The notes below the pieces were generated by a model. It searched no databases. It saw only the letters and a program-made list of their open reading frames with translations, and had not been told where the DNA came from. DNA of 64,000 nt from Parafrankia discariae (GTDB lineage Bacteria > Actinomycetota > Actinomycetes > Frankiales > Frankiaceae): NCBI RefSeq assembly GCF_000373365.1, contig NZ_KB891263.1, positions 42,299-106,298 of the forward strand, written 5' to 3'. This document shows, piece after piece, positions 1-9,435 of this stretch (position 1 is its first letter; every line of letters starts with the position of its first letter). The position numbers were made by a program, and so were the translations under genes.

Positions 1-770
1 ACGGCCGCGACGAACGAGCCGAAGGCCACGGTGAGGACACCAAGCATCGCCGCGAGGACGACTGCCACGAGGACGCCGGCGGCGACAGCCGGTTCCACGG
101 AGCCGAGCTGGCTCCGCTCGGACACTCCGTCCAGCGCCGTCCCGCCGAGCTCGACGTCGATGCCGGCGGCGCGGGCCGGGTCCGCGGCGGCGAACAGGGC
201 CGCCCGTGCCCCGGCGGTCAGCCGCGCGTAGCGGACGGTGTAGGTGACCTGTGTGTAGGCCGTCCGGCCGTCACTGGAGATCCCGCCTTCGACGGACCCG
301 ACGCCGGGGACGCCCGGCTCGCCGCCGGTGCCGGGCTCGCCGCCACCGAGGGGCCCGCCGCCGCCGAAGGGATCACCGACCCGCCCGACGAGCGGCGCCC
401 GCCCGAGGGCGGCGAGGACGTCCTCGATCGCGCGCCGGCGGTCGGGGTCGTCGAGGCGGCCCCGGGTGCCCCGCCGCGCGTCGAGGGTGAGGACCAGCCG
501 GACTGTCGCGGTGTCGACTTCGCCGCCCGGCAGCCGTCGCCGCAGCAGGTCGGCCGCCCGCTGCGACTCCGAGCCCACCGCGACGAGCCCGCCCCCGGAG
601 GCCGCGGTGGTACCCGCGCCGGTGAGAGCGCCGGTGGGTGTCGCGGTGCCCAGGCCGGTGAGAGTGGCGGTGCCCGCGCCGGCCAGCCCGAGCAGTGCCA
701 GCCACAGCGCGAGGACGACCCGCCGATGCCGGTGGGAGGCCCGGCCGAGCCGGTACAGGTAGGTGCCCAA
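1..770 (-). CDS. MMPL-family RND-type exporter, N-terminal part (runs off left edge)
   Basis: The first 256 or so residues are in the window; the rest lies beyond base 1. The TTG start at 770 sits 8 bases after an AAGGAG ribosome binding site, and no ATG fits better. Residues 14-35 form the first membrane helix (core VVLALWLALLGLAGAG). A long periplasmic-type domain with a Gly-rich insert near residues 140-165 follows, and a second helix (PAVAAGVLVAVVLAAML) appears near the edge. This helix, large loop, helix order is typical of MMPL transporters, which export lipids or drugs using the proton gradient. The substrate cannot be told. The TetR gene at 1048 is divergent and may control it. Confidence 0.72.
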   Translation of the reverse strand, partial: MGTYLYRLGRASHRHRRVVLALWLALLGLAGAGTATLTGLGTATPTGALTGAGTTAASGGGLVAVGSESQRAADLLRRRLPGGEVDTATVRLVLTLDARRGTRGRLDDPDRRRAIEDVLAALGRAPLVGRVGDPFGGGGPLGGGEPGTGGEPGVPGVGSVEGGISSDGRTAYTQVTYTVRYARLTAGARAALFAAADPARAAGIDVELGGTALDGVSERSQLGSVEPAVAAGVLVAVVLAAMLGVLTVAFGSFVAA

Positions 771-1047
771 CAGTCCGTCTCCTTGCGGGGTCGCCCGCGT
801 GCGTCGCGGGTTTCACGCGGACGCCCGGCCCGGCCCTCGTTCGTGGCCCCGGTGATGGCTCCTCGGCGCCACTCGACGGTGCCGCGTGACGGTGCCCCGT
901 ACCCCCGTTCGGGGCGGTCGGCCCGGACGGACGTCCGATGCCTGATTCGCGCGGATCTACCTGCTCGGTCCCCCCGTGGGAGTGTGGTGCGCCACAATGA
1001 GGGCCCCCTGAGCGAGGTGACCAGGGCCGGATGGGAGGGCCGAGATC

Positions 1048-1653
1048 GTGACTGCCGAGCTGGCGGAACGCCGGATTGGGCCGGGCGCCGGCCGGGAGCG
1101 CCTGCGGGCGACCGCCCTGGACCTGTTCACCGAGCGCGGTGTGAGCGCCACCTCACTCCAGATGATCGCGGACGCGATGGGCGTCACCAAGGCGGCCGTC
1201 TACCACCACTACAAGAGCAAGGACGAGATCGTCCTCGCGGTCGTGCGCCCGGCGCTCGAGCAGATCATGGGGCTGGTGCGGCTGGCCGAGAGCCGGCGGT
1301 CCCGGGCCACCCAGGTCGAGACGATGATCGTCGGCTTAGCCGATCTCATCATCGCCAACCGTCGGTTATACGGGCTGATGCAGGGCGATCCGACCTGTTC
1401 GACCATCCTGCAGCGGTACCCGGAGTTTCCCACCCTGGGCGAGCGTCTCGTCGCGCTGCTCGCCGGGCCGGACCCCGACCCGGGCTCCGTCATGGCGGCC
1501 GGCATGCTGCTGGCGGGGCTGCGCGGCGCCGGCTCCGACCCCCGGGTGACGGCGCTGGACGACGAGGAGTTCCGCCGTTACCTCGTCAGCTGCGCCCACC
1601 GCCTGATCCGGCCCCGCCGGCCGGCGTCCGGCACCGGTGCCGGCACCGGCTGA
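1048..1653 (+). CDS. TetR/AcrR-family transcriptional regulator
   Basis: A 201-residue protein of typical TetR length. The helix-turn-helix lies around residues 20-60: an ERLRATALDLFTERGV helix, then SLQMIADAMGVTKAAVYHHY, the standard TetR recognition unit. The C-terminal half is the ligand-binding dimer domain and is not specific enough to name an effector. GTG start at 1048, preceded by GGGAGGGC. The gene is divergent from the MMPL exporter, and TetR proteins commonly repress an adjacent exporter, so control of that gene is the natural inference. It converges with the LacI-family gene only 15 bases away. Confidence 0.85.
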   Translation: MTAELAERRIGPGAGRERLRATALDLFTERGVSATSLQMIADAMGVTKAAVYHHYKSKDEIVLAVVRPALEQIMGLVRLAESRRSRATQVETMIVGLADLIIANRRLYGLMQGDPTCSTILQRYPEFPTLGERLVALLAGPDPDPGSVMAAGMLLAGLRGAGSDPRVTALDDEEFRRYLVSCAHRLIRPRRPASGTGAGTG

Positions 1654-1668
1654 CCCCCCGGCCGGTGC

Positions 1669-2727
1669 TCAGACGCGGCGGGTGCTCTCCCGCTCGACCA
1701 GCTCCACCGGCAGCACGACCTCGCGGGGTCGGGCGTCGTCGCCGACCATGTCGATGAGGAGCCGGGCCGCCTCGGCCCCCAGCCGTTCGGGATGGCGGGC
1801 CACCGTCGTCAGTGACGGTTCGGTGAGCTCACCCCACGGGATTCCGTCGATTCCGGTGATCAGCACACCACCGGGCACCTGCCGGCCGGCGTGCCGCAAC
1901 GCCCGCATCGCGCCGACGGCCTGCAGATCGTTCGAACAGAAGATCGCGTCGACCTGAGGGTCGGCGGCGAGCAGCTGGTCGGCCGCCCAGCGCCCCGCCT
2001 CGATCGTGTACCGGCTGGCGATCGAGCGCCACGGTGGCAGCGAACGTCCCGAGGCCTGCAGCTCGGCGCGGAAGCCGGCGCGGCGGGCGCGGGCCGTGCC
2101 GAGGTGCTCCGGCCCGCAGATCATCGCGATCCGGCGCGCGCCGCGGGCGAGGATGTGCCCGGCGGCGAGCCGCCCGGCCGCGGCGTCGTCGGCGAAGATC
2201 CCGCCGGCGCCGGTCAGCTCCAGGCGCTCGTCGCAGGCCACCACGGCGACGCCGCTGTCGACCAGGTGCTGCAGCTGCTCGGCCTGCCCGGACGCAGAGC
2301 AGACCAGGAGGCCGTCGGCCGCCCCGGCCAGGCGGTCGAGGTAGTCGGCCTCGCGCGCGTCGTCGAGGTCGGTGTTGCCGAGGAACACCGCCCAGCCGGA
2401 CGACTGGGCCACCGTCTCGACGCCGTGCGCGATCTCGGCGAAGAACGGGTTGCGCGCGTCCGGGACGACGAGGCCGATGGCGTGCCGGCTCGGTGTCCGC
2501 ACCGGCCGCGCGGCGTCGACCGGGCGGTACCCGAGGCGGTGGGCCGCGGCGCGCACCCGGGCGCTGGACGCTCCGCTGACCGACCGCCGGCCGGCCAGCG
2601 CGTTGCTGACGGTCGACACGCTGACGCCGGCGAGCGCCGCGACCTCGCGGATCGTGGCGGGCCGCCGCACCGCCGCCTCGCGGGACGTGATGCGCTCGAT
2701 GTAGCGGTCTGTAGACATCGACTCCAT
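1669..2727 (-). CDS. LacI-family transcriptional regulator
   Basis: About 352 residues, normal for LacI/GalR repressors. The N-terminal helix-turn-helix is plain near residues 25-45 (TIREVAALAGVSVSTVSNAL), followed by the hinge and a periplasmic-binding-protein-like sugar domain (GLVVPDARNPFFAEIAHGVE and FCSNDLQAVGAMRAL). ATG codons at 2727 and 2718 are both possible; neither has a strong ribosome binding site. No sugar gene is adjacent, so the regulon is unknown. An imperfect inverted repeat TTGAG-N5-CTTAA at 2823-2837, about 100 bases upstream, could be an autoregulatory operator, but this is weak. Confidence 0.88.
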   Translation of the reverse strand: MESMSTDRYIERITSREAAVRRPATIREVAALAGVSVSTVSNALAGRRSVSGASSARVRAAAHRLGYRPVDAARPVRTPSRHAIGLVVPDARNPFFAEIAHGVETVAQSSGWAVFLGNTDLDDAREADYLDRLAGAADGLLVCSASGQAEQLQHLVDSGVAVVACDERLELTGAGGIFADDAAAGRLAAGHILARGARRIAMICGPEHLGTARARRAGFRAELQASGRSLPPWRSIASRYTIEAGRWAADQLLAADPQVDAIFCSNDLQAVGAMRALRHAGRQVPGGVLITGIDGIPWGELTEPSLTTVARHPERLGAEAARLLIDMVGDDARPREVVLPVELVERESTRRV

Positions 2728-2932
2728 TAAAGGTCGATGTCGCCCGCGCGGGAGGTCGCGTCGGTCACGATGCCAGCCCGCAAGGTCCACGGCGGGTGAC
2801 CGTCTCCGGATCCAAGGGTCTCTTGAGCCGTTCTTAAGCATCGTTTATGGCGGCGGTGCTGTGATGACGGTGTCGCTGCGAAGGTCCCCGGTCCACCCGG
2901 CGGAGGTACCCCCCACCCTCCGACGGGTCTCC

Positions 2933-2970
2933 GGCCCGGGTCGTGGTCTGTCCCAACCACGACCCGGGCC
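2933..2970 (-). terminator. Strong hairpin, probable gltX terminator
   Basis: A perfect 15-bp inverted repeat, GGCCCGGGTCGTGGT and its complement, with an 8-base loop. It lies about 50 bases past the gltX stop codon. There is no T-run, as is common for hairpin terminators in very GC-rich actinobacteria. The rest of 2728-3022 holds only the upstream region of the LacI gene. Confidence 0.65.
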
Positions 2971-3022
2971 CATGACGTCAGCGGACGGGCTGCCTGGACT
3001 CGGCGCGCCCAGGCCGGCACGT

Positions 3023-4516
3023 TCAGGCCGGGTTCGCCGCCGTACCGAGGCGCTCCACCGCGCCGCGCAGCCGCCGCAGCGTCTCCTCGCGGCCGAGGAT
3101 CGCCAACGACTCGAACAGCGGCGGGCCGACCGTCCGGCCGGTGACCGCCACCCGGACGGGCGCCTGGGCCTTCCCGAGCTTCAGCCCGTGCCGCTCCCCG
3201 ACCTCGATCAGCGTCTCGCGCAGGACGTCGTGATCCCAGGCGGCCTTCTCGTAGGCCTCGGCCGCCTCGGTGAGCAGGTCGAGGGCGGGGCCCTTCATGG
3301 TCTTCGCCCAGGCGGTCTCGTCCACCGGCGCCTCGGGCAGGAACAGGAAGTCGACCATTGGGACGATCTCCGACAGCACCGCCACCCGGGACTGCACCAG
3401 CGGCGCGGCGGCGGCGAAGACCTCGGCGGAGAACCGCTCCGGTGACCACGGCGGGGCCGGCACCGTCGTGGTCGCGCCCACGGCCCGGTCCTCCCCGGCC
3501 GCCGCCTCCGGCGCGCCGGGCGAGCCGGGCGCGGGCACGAGCCACGGCTCGCACGCGGCCACGAACTCCTCGACGGTCAGCGCGCGGATGTACTCACCGT
3601 TGAAGGCCCGCAGCTTCTTCTCGTCGAAGAACGCGGGAGAGGGCTTCACGTCCTCGAGCCGGAACGACGCCTCGATGGTCTCGAACGGGACGATCTCCTC
3701 GTCGCCGGGCGGAGCCCAGCCCAGGAGCATCAGGTAGTTGCGCATGGCCGTGGCGAGATAGCCCTCGGCGCGGTACGACTCCAGCGCGACCTTGTCGCGC
3801 CGCTTCGAGAGCTTCTGGCGCTTCTCGTTGACGATCACCGGGACGTGCGCCCAGACCGGCGGCGGCGTGCCGAGCGCCGCCCACAGCAGCTGCTGCTTCG
3901 GCGTGTTGGACAGGTGCTCCTCGCCGCGCACGACGTGGGTGATGCCCATGTCGAGATCGTCCACGACGTTCGCGAGCAGGAAGACCGCCGAGCCGTCCGC
4001 CCGGGCGATGACGAAGTCCTCAATGGTGTCGTTCGGGAACTCCGGCGTGCCGCGGATCACGTCGAGGACCACGGTGGTGCCCTCGTCGGGGGTGCGGAAC
4101 CGCAGCGCGCGCCCCGGGCCGGGGCCGAGCCCGCGCTCCCGGCAGAAGCCGTCGTAGCCGTGCTGGGCGTTGCCGGTGCGGGCGGCGAGCTCGTCGCGGG
4201 TGCAGCCGCAGTAGTAGGCGCGACCGGCGGCGAACAGGCCCGCGGCCGCCTCGGCGTGCCGGTCGGCCCGCTCCGACTGGAACACCGGGCCCTCGTAGCC
4301 ACCTGGGCTGATGCCCAGCCAGTCGAGCGCGCTGATGATGCCCTCGGTCCACTCCGGCCGGTTCCGCGAGGCGTCGGTGTCCTCGACGCGGAGGACGAAG
4401 TCACCGTCGGAGCCCCTGGCCACCAGCCAGTTGAAGAGCGCCGATCGTGCCCCGCCCACGTGGAAGATGCCGGTCGGCGACGGCGCGAACCGTACGCGCA
4501 CCCGTCCAGTGCTCAT
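3023..4516 (-). CDS. gltX: Glutamyl-tRNA synthetase
   Basis: A 497-residue class I aminoacyl-tRNA synthetase that charges tRNA with glutamate in the cytoplasm. The HIGH-type signature is at residues 11-22 ([12 protein letters not shown]) and the KMSKS-type signature at 235-239 (KLSKR). Cysteines 103, 105 and 125 sit in the zinc-binding insertion ([10 protein letters not shown] and FCRERG). The C-terminal anticodon-binding domain contains a Pro/Gly/Ala-rich insertion around residues 325-345. In actinobacteria this enzyme usually also charges tRNA-Gln, later corrected by GatCAB; that is family knowledge, not visible here. ATG start. It is transcribed alone and ends in the hairpin at 2933-2970. 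Confidence 0.97.
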   Translation of the reverse strand: MSTGRVRVRFAPSPTGIFHVGGARSALFNWLVARGSDGDFVLRVEDTDASRNRPEWTEGIISALDWLGISPGGYEGPVFQSERADRHAEAAAGLFAAGRAYYCGCTRDELAARTGNAQHGYDGFCRERGLGPGPGRALRFRTPDEGTTVVLDVIRGTPEFPNDTIEDFVIARADGSAVFLLANVVDDLDMGITHVVRGEEHLSNTPKQQLLWAALGTPPPVWAHVPVIVNEKRQKLSKRRDKVALESYRAEGYLATAMRNYLMLLGWAPPGDEEIVPFETIEASFRLEDVKPSPAFFDEKKLRAFNGEYIRALTVEEFVAACEPWLVPAPGSPGAPEAAAGEDRAVGATTTVPAPPWSPERFSAEVFAAAAPLVQSRVAVLSEIVPMVDFLFLPEAPVDETAWAKTMKGPALDLLTEAAEAYEKAAWDHDVLRETLIEVGERHGLKLGKAQAPVRVAVTGRTVGPPLFESLAILGREETLRRLRGAVERLGTAANPA

Positions 4517-4747
4517 GGTCGCCGAGCGTACAGGTCGCCCGTCAGGAGACGACCGACGTCACCCGGACCACAGGAGATCCGGACCGATCGCGTGGAATGT
4601 CGGTAGGGGCTCGTAAAATCGGAGAGCGTGACAGCGCCCGCGCGGCTCGCAGGTCGCGACCGTGATCCGGGTCGTGGCCGGCGCCCGGCCGTCCGCCGGC
4701 CGCAGGCCGGGGCCCAAGGTGTGAATCCGGCACCTCCTCTGGTCGAC

Positions 4748-5629
4748 ATGGTCGACCTGCCCAGAGTCCAGGTGGGTGCGCAGCCCCAGCACCTGCTCAC
4801 CACCCTGCTCGGTGACTACTGGGCCGGCCGCCGGGAGCACGTGCCGTCGGTGGTGCTGGTCAGCCTGCTCGCCGATTTCGACGTCAGCACGGTCGGCGCC
4901 CGGGCCGCGCTCAGCCGGCTGTCGCGGCGCGGCCTGTTGGAATCGTCCCGGATCGGCCGCAACACCTACTACGGCCTGACGGCGGAGGCCTCGGCCGCGA
5001 TCGACGCGTCGGCGAACCGGATCTTCACCTTCGGCCTGCGGCACGACCCGTGGGACGGACGCTGGACGGTGGCGGCCTTCTCCATCCCCGAGGACCAGCG
5101 CGACGTGCGGCACGCCGTGCGGGCACGACTGCGCTGGCTGGGTTTCGCCCCGCTCTACGACGGCATGTGGGTCACCCCGCGGTCCGCCGGTGAGGCGGCC
5201 CGCCGGGTCTTCGCCGAGCTGGGTGTCACCGCGTCGACGGTGCTGATCACCACGTCGGAAGCGCGCCGCAGCGATCCCCGCCCGCCGATGGCCGCCTGGG
5301 ATCTCAGCGAGCTGCAGCGCACCTACGAGGAGTTCGTCCGCACTTATGTTCCCCTGCTGGAGCGGGTCCGCCACGGCGAGGTGCGCGGCGCGGAGGCGCT
5401 GGCCGCGCGCACCGCGGTGATGGAGTCCTGGGGGCGCTTCCCGAGCCTCGACCCGGATCTTCCGATCGACCTGCTGCCTGGCCGCTGGCCGCGGCGGGAG
5501 GCCCGCACGGTCTTCGCCGAGATCTACGACGGGCTGGCCGTCCCGGCGGTGGCGCGGGTCCGCGAGCTGCTGACCGAGGTGTCCCCGGAGTTGGCCGACC
5601 TCGTCCGGCTGCGCACGACGGTCTCCTGA
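4748..5629 (+). CDS. PaaX-family transcriptional regulator
   Basis: From the ATG at 4748 the protein is 293 residues, the usual PaaX length. The N-terminal winged helix is visible (HLLTTLLGDYWAGRR and VGARAALSRLSRRGLLESS), followed by the central PaaX domain (YDGMWVTPRSAGEA) and the conserved C-terminal part. The reading frame stays open to a GTG at 4628 and another GTG at 4721. The extra N-terminal residues are Arg/Pro-rich and not family-like, so I prefer 4748. PaaX proteins often repress aromatic-acid or other catabolic operons in response to an acyl-CoA, but no such operon is adjacent. Target unknown. Confidence 0.82.
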   Translation: MVDLPRVQVGAQPQHLLTTLLGDYWAGRREHVPSVVLVSLLADFDVSTVGARAALSRLSRRGLLESSRIGRNTYYGLTAEASAAIDASANRIFTFGLRHDPWDGRWTVAAFSIPEDQRDVRHAVRARLRWLGFAPLYDGMWVTPRSAGEAARRVFAELGVTASTVLITTSEARRSDPRPPMAAWDLSELQRTYEEFVRTYVPLLERVRHGEVRGAEALAARTAVMESWGRFPSLDPDLPIDLLPGRWPRREARTVFAEIYDGLAVPAVARVRELLTEVSPELADLVRLRTTVS

Positions 5630-5657
5630 CCGGCCGGGCCCGAGTCTCCTGACCTGG

Positions 5658-6560
5658 TCAGCCCGCGGAGTTCCGGGGTGTCGGCATCGGCATCGGTCGG
5701 GTGCCCTCGAAGCCGCGGCCATGGGTGGCGGGCGGTGCGCCGAGCAGGTCGATGACGGTGCTGGGTGACTGGCTGGGGATGGTGGCGATGTGGGTGCGCC
5801 AGTGGGTTTCGGCGGCGTCGGTGTCGTGGCGGGCGATGAGGTCGAGGAGGTGGGTGTGGTCGTGGTGGTTGTGGGGGGTGGTGTGGGTGGGGAGGGTGGT
5901 GTGGGTGTCGAGGATGTGGCGGAGCATGCCGGCGATCATGGTGAGGGTCTGGTTGCCGGCGTGTTCGAGGAGTTGGTGGTGGAAGTGGGTGGGGTCGGGG
6001 TGGGTGAGGGCGGTGTGCAGGGTGGTGAGGGTGGTGTCGGTGTGGTGGGTGGCGAGGAGTCGGACGGCGGCGGGTTCGAGCAGGGTGTGGGCGGTGTGGA
6101 CGTCGGCGAGGGTGGTGTGGCGGTGTTCGAGGACGAGGCCGGCGTAGCGGGCGGCGACCTGGCCGTCGGGGGTGTGGACGCGGGCGCCGCCGTGGGCGCC
6201 TCGGCGGACGGAGATGAGGGCTTCGGATTCGAGGACGCGGAAGGCTTCGCGCAGGGTGGGTCGGGAGACGCCGAACTGTTCCATGAGGACGGCTTCGGGG
6301 GGTAGGGCGTCGCCTTCGACGAGCTCACCACGGACGATCTGGCGGCGGAGCTGGGCCGCGACGAGTTCGGCGGTCTTGGGCACGCGGACCTGCTGACCGA
6401 CCTTGTTCTCGGGGAGCAGGGGGATCCGCGGTGGGCCGGCTGATCCGGCGCCGGATCCGTCGGGTCCGGTCGTGGTGGCGCCCTCGCCGCCGCGCCGGGG
6501 CACCCGCAGCGCGTGCCCGTTCCGAGACGGGCTCACATTTGCCGGATTCAGTAACGCCAT
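5658..6560 (-). CDS. GntR/FadR-type regulator with FCD domain, Thr/His-rich
   Basis: The ATG at 6560 follows a GGGGGA site and gives 300 residues. An N-terminal extension of about 65 residues precedes the winged helix (LRRQIVRGELVEGDALPPEA and FGVSRPTLREAFRVLE), then an FCD ligand-binding domain. FCD proteins bind small organic acids, often through metal-coordinating histidines. The odd part is residues 180-290: long stretches almost limited to Thr, His, Leu and Asp, for example HNHHDHTHLLDLIARH, written with monotonous ACC and CAC codons. The plus strand there is therefore nearly pure G and T. The fold markers survive, so I treat it as a working gene with extreme codon and residue bias. Confidence 0.83.
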   Translation of the reverse strand: MALLNPANVSPSRNGHALRVPRRGGEGATTTGPDGSGAGSAGPPRIPLLPENKVGQQVRVPKTAELVAAQLRRQIVRGELVEGDALPPEAVLMEQFGVSRPTLREAFRVLESEALISVRRGAHGGARVHTPDGQVAARYAGLVLEHRHTTLADVHTAHTLLEPAAVRLLATHHTDTTLTTLHTALTHPDPTHFHHQLLEHAGNQTLTMIAGMLRHILDTHTTLPTHTTPHNHHDHTHLLDLIARHDTDAAETHWRTHIATIPSQSPSTVIDLLGAPPATHGRGFEGTRPMPMPTPRNSAG

Positions 6561-7238
6561 GGTGATGGTCCCCCAGTTCCTCGAGCTGCCGGTGCCCGCT
6601 CCTGTCGCGGCCGGCGGCGTCCGTGTCGCCGTTGTGCGCGCTCGTCGTCGGCGGTCGGCTCCGCCGGGCGGAGCCGTCGGTGCCCGTCGCCGCGCCGTCG
6701 CCCAACTTCGACTACAAGGCGTGCTTGTGAAGTTGCATTGTGACATCGGATGGACTGCCTGGTTGGGCTGCGCGGAATCAGACCACGGTGTAAACCAAAG
6801 CTGGCTTGGCGTAATGCGGCGGCATGGTTACTCAAAGTGCTGAAGTGAGGATGCTCAGACCTTGCCGTCGCCGTGCCGGCGAGAGCCCGGTCAGGCGCCG
6901 GATCTGCGTGTTCTCCGGTTGTGGCGGTGCGATCCGGGGCCGGGGTGGACTCCCGCGGCCCACGCGCGGGACCGGCTCGCGATCACGCTCGGTCGCCTTC
7001 GCCGGCCGGTCGACATTTACGGAGACCACGGCGAGCCGCGGCGGTCGCCGGCCGCGGGTGGCCCCGATCACGCGGGTGGCCCCCCTGGCCCGCGGGTGGC
7101 CCCGTGGCTCGTGGGTGGCCCCGTGGCCCGCGGGCGGCCCCGGACATGAGGATGGCCCGGCGCCGCGGTCGGGTGGACCGCGAGGCCGGGCCTCGATGAA
7201 TCAGCTGGGGGGGATGACGGGCCGGCGGCCCGGGTGGC
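6561..7238. other. Intergenic region with AT-richer promoter zone
   Basis: No credible gene. Bases 6710-6850 are clearly less GC-rich than the surroundings and probably hold the promoter of the FCD regulator on the minus strand; I could not identify a firm -10/-35 pair or operator. Bases 7056-7141 hold short direct repeats, listed separately. A 6-bp hairpin CGAGGC-CGG-GCCTCG at 7181-7195 lies just past the ahpD stop codon and may be a weak terminator. Confidence 0.5.
7056..7141. repeat. Five short direct repeats of GGGTGGCCCC
   Basis: GGGTGGCCCC occurs at 7056, 7074, 7094 and 7113, and as GGGCGGCCCC at 7132, so the period is 18-20 bases. Spacers are also similar (GTGGCCCGC and variants). It lies between two minus-strand genes and encodes nothing convincing. 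Probably a slippage-generated minisatellite. Confidence 0.75.
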
Positions 7239-7778
7239 TCAGGCGGTGGCCGGTACCTGCTCGTGGCTCTCGATCGTCACGGCCACCGCGTGCACGACCG
7301 AGGCGATCCGGATCGCGTCCTGGATGACTTCCCGAGGCACCCCGCGCTCACGCAGCTCGTGCTCGTGGGCGGTCAGGCACATGCCGCAGCCGTTCACCGC
7401 CGACGCCGCCAGCGACCAGAGCTCGAAGTCGACCTTGTCGACGCCGGGGTTGGCGATGGCGTTCATCCGCAGCCCGGCGCGCAGCCTGGAGTACTCCTTG
7501 TCCTCCAGCAGGTGCAGCGTCCGGTAGTACACGTTGTTCATCGCCATCAGCGCGGCGGCCGTACGAGCCGCCTTGGCGGCCTCGGGGCTGAGATGCTCCA
7601 GCGCCTCGGTCTCGAGCTCGGTCAGGGTGGTCGCGCCGCGGCTGGCGATCGCCGACGTCAGGACGGTGCCCCACAGCTGCTGGGGGTTCAGCTGCGACTG
7701 GGAGGTCACCGAGCCGAGGTTGAGGCGTAGGTCCTTGGCGTAGTCGGGAAGCAGCTCCCGCAGCCGGGCGACTCCCAT
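7239..7778 (-). CDS. ahpD: Alkyl hydroperoxide reductase AhpD (carboxymuconolactone-decarboxylase fold)
   Basis: A 179-residue AhpD, the small disulfide reductase that re-reduces AhpC with electrons passed from lipoylated proteins in mycobacteria. The catalytic set is complete: Glu119, Cys131, Cys134 and His138 in FELWSL and [10 protein letters not shown], matching the known proton-relay arrangement of the family. The ATG at 7778 overlaps the ahpC stop codon (TGATG), so the two are translated from one message with coupling. The pair is divergent from oxyR. Confidence 0.96.
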   Translation of the reverse strand: MGVARLRELLPDYAKDLRLNLGSVTSQSQLNPQQLWGTVLTSAIASRGATTLTELETEALEHLSPEAAKAARTAAALMAMNNVYYRTLHLLEDKEYSRLRAGLRMNAIANPGVDKVDFELWSLAASAVNGCGMCLTAHEHELRERGVPREVIQDAIRIASVVHAVAVTIESHEQVPATA

Positions 7779-8341
7779 CAGGCCGCGACCTCCGCCGGGG
7801 CCGGCGCCGCGGCACCCAGGGTGGCCTCGCCCTTCTGCCAGTTGCACGGGCACAGCTCGTCGGTCTGCAGCGCGTCGAGCACCCGCAGCACCTCGGCCGG
7901 GTTCCGGCCGACGCTGCCGGCGGTGACCATGACGAACTGGATGACGCCGTCCGGGTCGATGACGAAGGTCGCCCGCTGCGCCACACCGTCGTCGCCGAGC
8001 ACCCCGGCGGCCGCGGTGAGCTCGCGCTTGATGTCCGCCAGCATCGGGAACGGGAGCTCGCGCAGGTCGGAGTGGTTCTGCCGCCACGCGAGGTGGACGT
8101 ACTCGCTGTCCGTGGAGACGCCGAGGACCTGCGCGTCGCGGTCGGCGAACTCGGAGTTGAGCCGGCCGAAGGCGGCGATCTCGGTCGGACACACGAAGGT
8201 GAAGTCCTTCGGCCAGAAGAACACGACCCGCCACTGCCCGGTGCGGCTGGTGGAGGTCTCCTGGACGAACGCGGTGTCGGGGTCGCTGGACACGACGCCG
8301 GTCAGGTCGTAGGCGGGGAACACGTCGCCGACGGTCAGCAC
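7778..8341 (-). CDS. ahpC: Alkyl hydroperoxide reductase AhpC, 2-Cys peroxiredoxin
   Basis: A 187-residue cytoplasmic peroxidase that reduces hydrogen peroxide and organic hydroperoxides. The peroxidatic Cys51 lies in the canonical FTFVCPTE motif. Cys164 and Cys166 in LCPCNW are the resolving pair near the C-terminus, an arrangement typical of actinobacterial AhpC enzymes that work with AhpD. It is the first gene of the ahpC-ahpD operon and is divergent from oxyR with a 111-base shared control region, the classical layout for OxyR-controlled peroxide defence. Confidence 0.97.
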   Translation of the reverse strand: MLTVGDVFPAYDLTGVVSSDPDTAFVQETSTSRTGQWRVVFFWPKDFTFVCPTEIAAFGRLNSEFADRDAQVLGVSTDSEYVHLAWRQNHSDLRELPFPMLADIKRELTAAAGVLGDDGVAQRATFVIDPDGVIQFVMVTAGSVGRNPAEVLRVLDALQTDELCPCNWQKGEATLGAAAPAPAEVAA

Positions 8342-8452
8342 CTGGACGATCTCCTCTCGGTGCGCCCCGGGGTGGGGCGACGGGCTCCACTCTTACGATC
8401 GGCGACTCAGAAGAGAAATCGAAAGATTCGGCAAGTCTGATAGCTTCTCCCT
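8342..8452. promoter_or_regulatory. Divergent ahpC / oxyR control region
   Basis: The 111 bases between the two start codons become AT-richer near oxyR (8395-8452). They contain ATCGGCGA, AATCGAAAGATT and TGATAG elements of the GAT/ATC kind seen in mycobacterial and Streptomyces OxyR sites. I cannot fix the exact operator. That OxyR binds here follows from gene arrangement, not from a proven site. Confidence 0.55.
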
Positions 8453-9415
8453 ATGGCTCAACCTCAGCCAACGCTCGCTCAGCTACGGGCCCTCGTGGGT
8501 GTCGCGGATCACCGGCACTTCGGTCGGGCCGCGACCTCGCTGCACGTCAGCCAGCCGACCCTGTCGAGCGCGATCGCCGCGCTGGAACGCACCCTGGGCA
8601 TCCAGCTGGTCGAGCGGACGACCCGCAGCGTGCTGCTGACGCCGGTGGGGGAGGAGATCGTCCAGCGGGCGCGCGGGGTGCTCGGCGCCGTCGACGACAT
8701 CGCCCAGCTCGCGATGCGCGCGCGGGCACCGCTGTCGGGCGACATCCGGCTCGGCGTGATCCCCACGGTGGCGCCCTACCTGCTGCCGCGGCTGCTGCCG
8801 TCGCTACGGGCCCGCCGGCCGGACGCCCGGCTGCGGCTGCGCGAGGCGCAGACGTCCGCGCTGCTGGAGGAGTTGCGCGGCGGCTCGCTGGACCTGGCGC
8901 TGCTCGCCCTGCCGACGGACGAGCCCGGGGTGGCCGAGCTGCCGCTCTACGACGAGGACTTCGTGCTCGTGATGCCCGTCGATCATCCGATGGCCGGCGG
9001 CGCCGCGCTGCCGGTGTCCTCCCTGTGCGGGCGGGATCTGCTCCTGCTGGAGGACGGGCACTGCTTCCGGGCGCAGGCCCTGGACGTCTGCCGCGAGGCC
9101 GGGGCACGCGAGCGCAGCGCGCTGCGCGCGGCGAGCCTGTCCACGATCGTGCAGATGGTCGCCGGCGGCCTGGGGCTGACGCTGATCCCGGCGGCGGCGG
9201 TGGGCGTCGAGGTGGGGGAGGGGCGCGGCCTGGCGACGGCGACCTTCCGCGACCCGGCGCCGCGCCGGCGCATCGGACTGGCCTACCGGACGACCTCGGC
9301 CCGGGTGGCGGACTGGACCCTGCTCGCGGCCGAGATCCGGGAGGCGCTGCCCGGCACCGGCCTGGAGGTGACACCGGTGCCCGCGCCCGAGCGGGTACCG
9401 GTCCCGGTCGGCTGA
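8453..9415 (+). CDS. oxyR: Hydrogen-peroxide sensor OxyR, LysR family
   Basis: A 320-residue LysR-type activator. The N-terminal helix-turn-helix is at residues 18-50 (FGRAATSLHVSQPTLSSAIA). The two redox cysteines are present: Cys204 in GHCFRAQ and Cys213 in DVCREAG, nine residues apart like Cys199 and Cys208 of the E. coli protein. A disulfide between them switches the protein to its active form. It is divergent from ahpC-ahpD, its expected target. A 7-bp hairpin CCGGCCC-N5-GGGCCGG follows directly after the stop codon. Confidence 0.94.
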   Translation: MAQPQPTLAQLRALVGVADHRHFGRAATSLHVSQPTLSSAIAALERTLGIQLVERTTRSVLLTPVGEEIVQRARGVLGAVDDIAQLAMRARAPLSGDIRLGVIPTVAPYLLPRLLPSLRARRPDARLRLREAQTSALLEELRGGSLDLALLALPTDEPGVAELPLYDEDFVLVMPVDHPMAGGAALPVSSLCGRDLLLLEDGHCFRAQALDVCREAGARERSALRAASLSTIVQMVAGGLGLTLIPAAAVGVEVGEGRGLATATFRDPAPRRRIGLAYRTTSARVADWTLLAAEIREALPGTGLEVTPVPAPERVPVPVG

Positions 9416-9416
9416 T

Positions 9417-9435
9417 CCGGCCCCAACCGGGCCGG
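9417..9435 (+). terminator. Short hairpin after oxyR
   Basis: CCGGCCC, a five-base loop, then GGGCCGG, starting two bases after the oxyR stop codon. No T-run. A plausible GC-type terminator. Confidence 0.45.

Noticed and set aside
1620-1650. CCGGCACCGGTGCCGG palindrome at the end of the TetR gene as an operator
   Set aside because: It is inside the coding sequence and part of a Gly/Thr/Ala repeat (GTGAGTG), so composition explains it.
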